Source: a bacterium (GTDB lineage Bacteria; Pseudomonadota; Gammaproteobacteria; Berkiellales; Berkiellaceae). Taken from it: a stretch of 5,693 nt of DNA. The stretch is from the NCBI GenBank assembly GCA_009927065.1, contig RFNU01000001.1:1-5693 (forward strand), given 5' to 3'. Below the pieces are notes generated by a model. It was not told where the DNA came from, searched no databases, and was given only the letters and a program-made list of their open reading frames with translations. Numbering within the stretch: position 1 is the first letter of the stretch; each line of letters begins with the position of its first letter. Position numbers and translations under genes: made by a program. Of this stretch, positions 1 to 4,301 are shown in pieces.

Positions 1-1
1 A

Positions 2-337
2 CCAAATCTGGTATATAGAACCCAGGAAGAACTACTTTATAATAGTAAATATATTAATCATATAAAGACTGCTGGTTTATCCAATGTAGAAATATCAAGC
101 AATCCAAAAATATTGATGGAAAACATAAAAAAAGCATATCCAAATAGAGTTACGATTATAGAACAAATGTTTGAGAAGTGTTACATTGTAGGCATACATA
201 TAGTCCAGTTAAAAAGAACACATCCTACAATAGGTTCTTTAAGAAAAAATAGATATGTTTGTATTGATTTTAATACCAGAAGTGAAGACGAACAAACATT
301 ACTGATTATGAACAATGAGTTTTATGAGGTAATATGA
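2..337 (+). CDS. Hypothetical protein, C-terminal part (5' end outside window)
   Basis: The frame is open from base 2 to the TGA at 335-337, so this is the 3' end of a gene whose start lies before the window; at least 111 codons are present. Internal TTG (113) and ATG (116) codons could start a 73-74 residue protein, but the frame upstream stays open without a stop, so a longer gene is more likely. The visible part mixes charged helical stretches (around MENIKKAYPNR) with a probable beta-rich end (YVCIDFNTRS, then LLIMNNEFYEV). I do not recognise the family. Its stop overlaps the next start as ATGA, so the two are probably translationally coupled and belong to one transcript. Confidence 0.7.
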   Translation, partial: PNLVYRTQEELLYNSKYINHIKTAGLSNVEISSNPKILMENIKKAYPNRVTIIEQMFEKCYIVGIHIVQLKRTHPTIGSLRKNRYVCIDFNTRSEDEQTLLIMNNEFYEVI

Positions 338-474
338 ACTGGAATGAGTTAAAAGATATGGATATATTCTATTTTTGTATAGGGCAGATAAGAGAAGCAA
401 TATGGAAAGTATCTCCATATATGAAAAGAGTAATGCTTGATAATAAAACTAATCAATGGAAAAAGCATTTATAA
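334..474 (+). CDS. Small hypothetical protein, 46 aa
   Basis: The ATG at 334 overlaps the TGA of the preceding gene (ATGA), and a GAGGT Shine-Dalgarno-like sequence lies just upstream at 326-330. The product begins MNWNELKDMDIFYFC and ends in a lysine-rich tail (NQWKKHL). It is probably mostly helical, with several aromatic residues, and has no recognisable domain. The overlap and the ribosome site are the main evidence that it is real. Function unknown. Confidence 0.55.
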   Translation: MNWNELKDMDIFYFCIGQIREAIWKVSPYMKRVMLDNKTNQWKKHL

Positions 475-480
475 ACATAT

Positions 481-564
481 ATGAGTTTTGTATTGATGGC
501 TGCTGTTTTATATAATCAATGTAAAAGAGTAGTAAATACTCAAAGTTTCTGCTGTGTTAGATAG
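481..564 (+). CDS. Possible tiny ORF, 27 aa
   Basis: This ORF starts 6 bases after the previous stop and ends at the TAG at 562-564. The product starts MSFVLMAAVLYNQ, a short hydrophobic run, then becomes basic and ends with two cysteines. No Shine-Dalgarno sequence is visible. It could be a small membrane peptide, but an ORF of this length is expected by chance in AT-rich DNA, so it is only a candidate. Confidence 0.2.
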   Translation: MSFVLMAAVLYNQCKRVVNTQSFCCVR

Positions 565-624
565 CAATGTAACAAAACTTTACATACAAGGTTAAGGTTG
601 GGTTAAACTCGTATATATAGTCAG

Positions 625-651
625 TGAGAACAAATGGTTCTCATTAGAACC
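625..651 (+). promoter_or_regulatory. Two overlapping, mutually exclusive small hairpins
   Basis: TGAGAAC (625-631) can pair with GTTCTCA (637-643) across a 5-base loop. Alternatively GGTTC (636-640) can pair with GAACC (647-651) across a 6-base loop. Both use bases 637-640, so only one can form at a time. This could be an attenuator-like element in the leader of the rep-like gene. Both stems are short and no terminator U-tract follows. Confidence 0.3.
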
Positions 652-701
652 CATATACTTACTCTCTCTCAAAATATCATTTGTTATAAATAGAAGTGAA
701 T

Positions 702-716
702 ATGAATAGTATTCAT
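702..716. repeat. 15-base palindrome, operator-like
   Basis: ATGAATA-g-TATTCAT is a perfect inverted repeat with a one-base centre. It is immediately preceded by another direct copy of TGAATA (697-702, sharing base 702). Such a compact symmetric site in the gap before the replication gene could be an operator. In AT-rich DNA a chance origin cannot be excluded. Confidence 0.35.
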
Positions 717-856
717 TTATTTTATGAAGGGTGGAATACTCCGTGAGTTTAATAAAATACCAGAGATGTATAGTAGTAAGCATTCTACTGGTAGGTAAAC
801 TATAAGAACTTAACTATTTTACATATACTTAAAGACTATTGATAAGGATTAAAATA

Positions 857-1468
857 ATGAATGTATCACTATTAGGTAATCACTTATATAATATTATTAA
901 ATCTCATAGTATAGGTTATTTCATTTCTTTACAATATTCATTATATGACGATAATGGTATTAATAAAGAAAAGAAGACTAAACTATATGATATAAGTGAA
1001 GTAAGAAGAACGCATAAGATTATCAAAAACTTCTTTATGGAAGCATTCTCCCGTGATTTAAGTATGTTCTTTTTTATTGAAAGGAATAAATCTTTTAATA
1101 TAGATGATGTTACTTTTATAGGGCATTATCACTCGCATATACTTTTAGAAACTATACAAGATTACCATATAGAAGAACCTACATCATTTTTAAGGAGAGT
1201 TATGAATAAAGATGGTTTAATACCCATCTCAAATAGAGTTTATGATGATATTGAAGATAAAAAGATTGATTGTATAGAAGCAGTATTAAATCGGTGTGAA
1301 TGGTTACAGGGTTATAATGATGCTATTAATATACAACCGATTACTAACTTGAAAAATCTTCTAACAAAGGAAGATGAAGATGATGAGGATGGTGGTTACT
1401 TATTAAAGCAGATAGGAAAGAACAACGATATAGACAAAGTTATAGATTACAACAATAGCAGTTATTAA
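857..1468 (+). CDS. Probable HUH-endonuclease replication initiator (Rep-like), 203 aa
   Basis: I chose the ATG at 857 because AAGGA (844-848) lies 8 bases upstream; a TTG at 839 in the same frame is less likely. The product shows the motif order of HUH enzymes. A beta strand comes first (residues 21-28, FISLQYSL), then a helix (about 54-65). A strand ending in Glu75 (FFFIE) follows. The histidine cluster GHYHSHILLE has His90, His92 and His94, which would bind metal. A strand INIQPI (157-162) comes next, then a Tyr-containing segment YLLKQIGK (181-188) with Tyr181 as candidate nucleophile and Lys184. In the known families such proteins nick one strand at an origin and stay linked to the 5' end. 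Unusual here are the acidic stretch (171-178) just before the Tyr segment and the lack of any helicase domain. Rolling-circle Rep, relaxase-like or filamentous-phage-type initiator are all possible. It heads a train of small genes. Confidence 0.6.
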   Translation: MNVSLLGNHLYNIIKSHSIGYFISLQYSLYDDNGINKEKKTKLYDISEVRRTHKIIKNFFMEAFSRDLSMFFFIERNKSFNIDDVTFIGHYHSHILLETIQDYHIEEPTSFLRRVMNKDGLIPISNRVYDDIEDKKIDCIEAVLNRCEWLQGYNDAINIQPITNLKNLLTKEDEDDEDGGYLLKQIGKNNDIDKVIDYNNSSY

Positions 1469-1470
1469 CT

Positions 1471-1635
1471 ATGAAAACTTTTAAGACATTCTGTAAAGAA
1501 GCATATATCAATAAACCCAAAAGCATTAAAAAAGATGATGCTGATATAAGGAATATTTTTAATGCCGCAGGTGCTTTACCATATGAAGCATTTTTAATGT
1601 TCATAAATGACGACTATACAATCATCAAAAAATAA
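1471..1635 (+). CDS. Small hypothetical protein, 54 aa
   Basis: This starts only 2 bases after the stop of the rep-like gene, which argues for co-transcription and coupled translation; no separate Shine-Dalgarno sequence is visible. The product begins MKTFKTFCKEAY, is lysine-rich in the first half, and has a more hydrophobic second half (ALPYEAFLMFIND). It is probably a small helical soluble protein. No family is recognised. The tight spacing supports it as real despite its size. Confidence 0.5.
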   Translation: MKTFKTFCKEAYINKPKSIKKDDADIRNIFNAAGALPYEAFLMFINDDYTIIKK

Positions 1636-1666
1636 TATACTAATACACTAAAAGGGGTAAAAACTA

Positions 1667-1840
1667 ATGAAAAATCAAATCTGTATTTCTGTTGCTAAAA
1701 GAAATCAAGGTATAGGAGAACTATTAGAAACATATTCTAATCTCTATAATCTCTCTCAAAGTGATACATTTGCCCGTATTTTGAGATATTATGATAAAGA
1801 ACAAAACCGAGTAAAACAAGTTAGTGGTAATACAAAATGA
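1667..1840 (+). CDS. Small ribbon-helix-helix-like DNA-binding protein, 57 aa
   Basis: A strong purine-rich ribosome site (AAAAGGGG, 1649-1656 region) lies about 10 bases before the ATG. The product follows the pattern of Arc/CopG-type repressors. A short N-terminal strand (residues 4-10, QICISVA) is followed by a helix (about 14-27, QGIGELLETYSNLY) and a second helix beginning at a polar turn (about 29-44, LSQSDTFARILRYYDK). RHH proteins dimerise through the strand, which contacts DNA. In rolling-circle plasmids such as pMV158 an RHH protein (CopG) represses rep transcription. By position this gene may have the same job, though here it lies downstream of rep. Its end overlaps the next gene as ATGA. 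The assignment rests on pattern only. Confidence 0.55.
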   Translation: MKNQICISVAKRNQGIGELLETYSNLYNLSQSDTFARILRYYDKEQNRVKQVSGNTK

Positions 1841-1965
1841 ACCTAAAAAAACTGGATAAACCATTAGAAGAGATGCTTATATTGATTAGTAAGCACCAAA
1901 GAAAAACACCAGATAAAGTTATTACAGATTATATAAAAAATACATATGAGAGTATTAAGAAATGA
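1837..1965 (+). CDS. Second small RHH-like protein, 42 aa
   Basis: The ATG overlaps the previous TGA, and its own TGA overlaps the next ATG, so it sits between two ATGA junctions. The product (MNLKKLDKPLEEMLILISKH...) reads as a short strand, then helix A (about 9-21), a turn with Thr-Pro-Asp (24-26), and helix B (about 25-40, KVITDYIKNTYESIK). This helix-turn-helix spacing resembles the RHH core. It could act with, or form a heterodimer with, the preceding 57-residue protein, but that is speculation. At 42 residues it would be close to the minimum for this fold. Confidence 0.5.
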   Translation: MNLKKLDKPLEEMLILISKHQRKTPDKVITDYIKNTYESIKK

Positions 1966-2210
1966 ACTTTAATACAGATGCTAAGACAAATCGTTTAAGA
2001 AACAAAAACTTTTATATTAGATGCCCCGATAATGAGAAGTATTTTAGAAACATTTATATAATGTATAATCCTTTCTCAAACTCATTACAACCAAAAATAT
2101 CAAACCCCGTCTATGGAGAACCCCCAGATGGATTAGAACCTTTACCACCTTCTATAATCTCTTATTTGTTTAGAGTTAATATGAGTAGTAATCCAGTAGA
2201 AGACTATTAA
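1962..2210 (+). CDS. Hypothetical protein, 82 aa
   Basis: This is linked to the preceding gene by an ATGA overlap. The N-terminal half is basic and polar (MNFNTDAKTNRLRNKN), followed by an aromatic-rich segment (FYIRCPDNEKYFRNIYIMY). A proline-rich part comes next (around residues 48-64, with EPPDGLEPLPP), and the end is short and hydrophobic/acidic. There is a single cysteine, no signal peptide and no membrane helix. I do not recognise the family. Its place in the chain suggests a role in replication or maintenance of the element. Confidence 0.6.
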   Translation: MNFNTDAKTNRLRNKNFYIRCPDNEKYFRNIYIMYNPFSNSLQPKISNPVYGEPPDGLEPLPPSIISYLFRVNMSSNPVEDY

Positions 2211-2220
2211 AGAGAGAAAA

Positions 2221-2553
2221 ATGAACGATAATCAAGTTTCTATTCTAAAACGATGGTTCATAGATAAGAAAGCACATATAGAAAATACAGAAAATATAGA
2301 AATAGCCCAATCAAAGAGCACTTTACTCTCTAATGATATAATCTCTATAAGTGAAGATGAAACACCAAATAAACGATTACTCAAAGCAGTTAATATAGCA
2401 AATAATATCACAAGTAAAAATGATTTAAGAGATAGAATAAGATTAGGATATAAAAAGAACAAGAAAAACAATATTTTATCAAAAAGGGATAAAAGAGATG
2501 CTAAAATAGACGCACTTGATGATAGAGATAGTTTATGGAAGGGTTTAGAATGA
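2221..2553 (+). CDS. Hypothetical charged protein, 110 aa
   Basis: This starts 10 bases after the previous stop, with a purine stretch (AGAGAGA) in front of the ATG. The product begins MNDNQVSILKRWF and is highly charged and probably helical. The C-terminal half is strongly basic and then alternates Lys/Arg with Asp (about residues 70-105), ending DSLWKGLE. The basic part could bind nucleic acid; this is inference from composition. A long overlapping minus-strand ORF (2232-2591) is a shadow: it lacks gene-like composition and runs against the operon. The stop overlaps the next possible start as ATGA. Confidence 0.6.
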   Translation: MNDNQVSILKRWFIDKKAHIENTENIEIAQSKSTLLSNDIISISEDETPNKRLLKAVNIANNITSKNDLRDRIRLGYKKNKKNNILSKRDKRDAKIDALDDRDSLWKGLE

Positions 2554-2624
2554 TTATAAATAGATTTAAGGGGATTTATATTATGGGACATTTACAATAC
2601 TTTTTTACGAAATCTTTTATATAG
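2550..2624 (+). CDS. Possible short peptide at operon end, 24 aa (or 13 aa)
   Basis: An ATG at 2550 overlaps the previous TGA and gives 24 residues (MIINRFKGIYIMGHLQ...). An internal ATG at 2583 has a much better ribosome site, AAGGGG (2568-2573) 9 bases upstream, and would give a 13-residue peptide ending FFTKSFI. The stop TAG (2622-2624) runs into the first bases of the terminator stem. The peptide may be functional, or the ORF may serve only to couple translation to the terminator. Evidence is limited to the overlap and the Shine-Dalgarno sequence. Confidence 0.3.
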   Translation: MIINRFKGIYIMGHLQYFFTKSFI

Positions 2625-2650
2625 AGCAGTTCCCCTACTGCTCTTTTTTT
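2623..2650 (+). terminator. Rho-independent terminator of the rep operon
   Basis: AGAGCAGT (2623-2630) pairs perfectly with ACTGCTCT (2637-2644) around a 6-base loop (TCCCCT) and is followed by a run of seven T (2644-2650). It has the right orientation and place to end the + strand gene train. The loop is complementary to the AGGGGA (2569-2574) within the ribosome site of the last peptide. Confidence 0.8.
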
Positions 2651-2706
2651 ATAGATTAAAATAAGCACCCCCCTATATTATTTTATATACTACTTTAATC
2701 TATAAA
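2648..2706. repeat. 13-bp inverted repeat flanking AT-rich spacer
   Basis: TTTATAGATTAAA (2648-2660) and TTTAATCTATAAA (2694-2706) are perfect reverse complements separated by 33 bases. The spacer holds a run of six C followed by a TATAT/ATATA near-palindrome and ends in TACTAC. The left arm starts inside the T-tract of the terminator. It lies between two replication-type genes, so an origin or protein-binding role is possible. A stem this AT-rich could also be fortuitous or act as a second weak terminator. Confidence 0.5.
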
Positions 2707-2822
2707 GACAGCAACCAACCATACAATATCTCTATTCCGTTTATGAATAAAAAATCCCCGTGAGAAATCTTCTATTTGTAAAGTAAAACTTGTTTGTTAT
2801 ATATCAAACCCGTTTATAAGCA

Positions 2823-3497
2823 TTAACCAAATCCTAAACACTCCCTTCTTTTTACTCTCTGTCCTTCTTCTATACCAACTTTTCCGTAAATCAAGCACTT
2901 ATCAACAATCGTCTTTAATGTATTTTTTATATTGGATTTTTCTTTTGATGTGAAGGGGACATTTTTTCTTCTACAAGAAGAACTCTCTGCCTGTATGGAT
3001 TGATTTGAGACAGAAGCAGCAGTAGGAGCACTCATAGGAGTGGTGGTGATATGGATTGACTGCCCCCCTACTGCTGCTCCTCTAACTGCTCTTACCTGCT
3101 CTCTCTCCACTGGTGGTTCTATCTCCGTGGTGTGGGGGGATTTAGGAAGGTGGTAAAACCAAACCTGAAAATATCTGTGTTTAGCAAGTTTCTCACGGAT
3201 TATCAAACCAAGTTCTAAAAGAGCAAATAAAGCACGAGAAATCTGTTTTGTGCTATAACCAAGTTCTTCGGCAAGGGATTTTATGCTTTTGTAGAAGAAC
3301 CTTTTGTTTTTATGCTTGTGAGTAGCATATTTACTCCAAAAGTGAAGACGAGTATATAAAAGAGAAAGTAACCTGCCCGAAACAAGTGAGTTCTCTGGTT
3401 TGACTGCTTCCATTTCTGCGACTGCTTCCACTTCATACTTGATGAAGGAACGACTTTTAGGCACAAGAGATTTGTGCCCACCATTTCTGTGGTTCAT
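2823..3497 (-). CDS. Winged-helix protein resembling plasmid/phage replication proteins, 224 aa
   Basis: The N-terminal half carries a winged helix-turn-helix (about residues 42-117): RLLSLLYTRLHFW, then FFYKSIKSLAEELG, a recognition helix STKQISRALFALLELGLI, and a wing ending FQVWFYHLP. This matches the pattern '..L.RLHYW..(Y/W)..S...LA...S..TI.RAL..L...GLI' seen at the start of many plasmid and phage replication initiators and related DNA-binding proteins. Residues about 120-175 are a low-complexity linker rich in Ala, Ser, Thr, Val and Glu, encoded by DNA with more G+C than its surroundings. A basic C-terminal segment follows (KNTLKTIVDKCLIYGK). No ATPase or primase motif is visible. It is transcribed toward the rep operon and away from the recombinase. 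No Shine-Dalgarno sequence precedes the ATG. It may be a second initiator or a regulator. Confidence 0.65.
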   Translation of the reverse strand: MNHRNGGHKSLVPKSRSFIKYEVEAVAEMEAVKPENSLVSGRLLSLLYTRLHFWSKYATHKHKNKRFFYKSIKSLAEELGYSTKQISRALFALLELGLIIREKLAKHRYFQVWFYHLPKSPHTTEIEPPVEREQVRAVRGAAVGGQSIHITTTPMSAPTAASVSNQSIQAESSSCRRKNVPFTSKEKSNIKNTLKTIVDKCLIYGKVGIEEGQRVKRRECLGFG

Positions 3498-3549
3498 CTG
3501 CTACAATGCTGGTGTGTTTTGTTACTGGTAGGGATATTCCCTGCTACAC

Positions 3550-3586
3550 GAACCCCCTACTCACTAGGCAGGTGAGTAGGGGGTTC
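3550..3586. repeat. Perfect 15-bp inverted repeat with 7-base centre
   Basis: GAACCCCCTACTCAC (3550-3564) and GTGAGTAGGGGGTTC (3572-3586) are exact reverse complements around TAGGCAG. There is no T-tract on the + side, only TTCC, so it is not a typical terminator for + transcription. On the minus side the sequence after the stem is GTGTAGC, so it is not one there either. Its size (37 bp, arms plus short centre) is that of a simple tyrosine-recombinase crossover site such as loxP or dif, and a tyrosine recombinase gene begins 144 bases away. Alternatives are a cruciform for replication-protein binding or a 5' stabilising stem of the minus-strand mRNA. Confidence 0.85.
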
Positions 3587-3590
3587 TTCC

Positions 3591-3618
3591 ATTGTATCCC
3601 CTTTTAACAAACCAGCAA
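3591..3618 (-). promoter_or_regulatory. Candidate promoter for the winged-helix gene
   Basis: On the minus strand TTGCTG (3618-3613) and TACAAT (3596-3591) are spaced 16 bases apart. Transcription would start near 3584, placing almost the whole 15-bp stem-loop at the 5' end of an mRNA with a leader of about 87 bases. The -35 match is modest. Confidence 0.35.
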
Positions 3619-3658
3619 GTTCGTTAAAAACCCATAACGACTTTAATATAGAACAAAC

Positions 3659-3678
3659 CAAGTAGAACCGGCTACTTG
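3659..3678. promoter_or_regulatory. Operator-like inverted repeat overlapping recombinase -35
   Basis: CAAGTAG (3659-3665) and CTACTTG (3672-3678) are perfect reverse complements with a 6-base centre AACCGG. The right arm covers the first three bases of the -35 hexamer (3676-3681). A dimeric repressor bound here would block polymerase, so it probably controls the recombinase gene. The regulator is unknown. Confidence 0.5.
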
Positions 3679-3704
3679 ACTTAGCAGTTCTATACTGGTA
3701 GAAT
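3676..3704 (+). promoter_or_regulatory. Sigma70-type promoter of the recombinase gene
   Basis: TTGACT (3676-3681) is followed, after exactly 17 bases, by TAGAAT (3699-3704), with the extended -10 dinucleotide TG at 3696-3697. Both boxes are one base from consensus, making this the strongest promoter seen in the window. The start would fall near 3711, giving a leader of about 20 bases before the ATG at 3730. GGAGA at 3709-3713 is too far from the start codon to be a good ribosome site. Confidence 0.75.
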
Positions 3705-3729
3705 GAACGGAGAACTCTGGTAAATCGTT

Positions 3730-4269
3730 ATGAAAGTGGAGGGGCACGGAAAGAGCATTACTCTTACAGAGTATCAAAGGGAACAACTAAAAGAGCACTT
3801 ATCACAAAAATACCAGGTTCTATTTGATATTTGTTATTTCACTGGTGGTAGAATAAGTGAAGTTCTTAATATAAGATGGATAGATTTAGTAGAAAACACT
3901 ATTATTTTAAGAAAACAGACTACAAAAACCAAAGAAACAAGAGAAATACAAATACCTTTTTACCTTGTTAAACAGATATACAAACTTCCTAATCTTGGTT
4001 CTTATGTATTCTGCGGAAGAGGTGGTAAAGGGCATTTATCAAGGCAGGCAGCACATATAGCACTAACGAATGCTTGTAGGGAATGTGGTTTGGAAAATCA
4101 GTTCTCAACACACGGATTTAGAAGAACTGCTATAACTTCTCTTCACAAGAATAATATTCCAGTTAAAACGATTTGTGCTATATCAGGGCACAGGAGTTTA
4201 TCAGCATTACAGGGATATATTGATATATCAACAGAGGAAGTAGTTGCTGCCCTACAAACACGATGGTAA
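3730..4269 (+). CDS. Minimal tyrosine recombinase / integrase, 179 aa
   Basis: The protein is a tyrosine recombinase catalytic domain with the full active-site set. Arg41 lies in TGGRISEVL and Lys66/68 in the TTKTKETREI turn. His128 and Arg131 lie in STHGFRRTA, His154 in ISGHRS, and the nucleophile Tyr163 in LQGYID. These enzymes cut and rejoin DNA through a 3'-phosphotyrosine intermediate. The start is fixed by an in-frame TAA at 3721-3723. There is thus no N-terminal core-binding (SAM-like) domain, which full-length relatives of about 300 residues have. The opening MKVEGHGKSITLT and the compact size resemble short integrases common in cyanobacteria. It may integrate the element, resolve dimers or invert DNA. 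A strong promoter with an overlapping operator suggests it is switched. The next gene follows after 32 bases. Confidence 0.92.
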   Translation: MKVEGHGKSITLTEYQREQLKEHLSQKYQVLFDICYFTGGRISEVLNIRWIDLVENTIILRKQTTKTKETREIQIPFYLVKQIYKLPNLGSYVFCGRGGKGHLSRQAAHIALTNACRECGLENQFSTHGFRRTAITSLHKNNIPVKTICAISGHRSLSALQGYIDISTEEVVAALQTRW

Positions 4270-4301
4270 AATCAGCAGGAACATAAAAACATTAAATCAA
4301 A

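Larger units (their letters stand above)
565..856 (+). other. Non-coding gap upstream of the rep-like gene, with inverted repeats
   Basis: No convincing gene is present in about 290 bases; a minus-strand ORF of 63 codons here looks like random AT-rich translation. The gap holds a 7-bp inverted repeat (TGAGAAC 625-631, GTTCTCA 637-643), an overlapping alternative stem (GGTTC 636-640, GAACC 647-651), a 15-base palindrome at 702-716, and an inverted TACCAG (758-763) / CTGGTA (788-793) pair. No good -35/-10 pair was found; TATACT at 824-829 could be a -10 box but lacks a matching -35. Inference: leader or control region of the downstream replication gene. Confidence 0.5.
3498..3729. promoter_or_regulatory. 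Divergent control region between winged-helix gene and recombinase
   Basis: These 232 non-coding bases contain a direct repeat CTGCTACA (3498-3505 and 3541-3548) and a palindrome AGGGA-tat-TCCCT (3530-3542). They also hold the large 15-bp inverted repeat (3550-3586), the operator-like repeat CAAGTAG/CTACTTG (3659-3678) and three CTGGTA copies (3525, 3695, 3716). The density of symmetric elements suggests a regulatory and possibly recombinational hub. Confidence 0.6.

Noticed and set aside
4..20. AAATCTGGTATATAGAA nearly repeats the sequence at 5041-5055, suggesting element ends or a promoter
   Set aside because: The first copy is inside an open coding frame, and the exact shared run is only 12 bases, which can arise by chance.
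436..442. CTTGATA, resembling the nick site of pC194/phiX174-type initiators
   Set aside because: It lies inside a small coding gene without flanking structure, and a 7-base match is expected by chance in this much AT-rich DNA.
636..652. GGTTC-like T-arm suggesting a tRNA or tRNA fragment as attachment site
   Set aside because: The loop lacks the TTCRA pattern, and no acceptor, D or anticodon arms can be built around it on either strand.
592..783. Minus-strand ORF of 63 codons in the gap before rep
   Set aside because: Composition is typical of translated AT-rich non-coding DNA, there is no family resemblance, and it covers the inverted repeats.
2232..2591. Minus-strand ORF of 119 codons
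   Set aside because: It lies opposite a better-placed + strand gene inside an operon and is rich in Leu/Ser/Phe, as expected for the complement of a Lys/Glu/Asp-rich gene.
3281..3484. Second minus-strand frame of 67 codons inside the winged-helix gene
   Set aside because: It is a shadow frame fully contained in a longer gene that has a recognisable domain.
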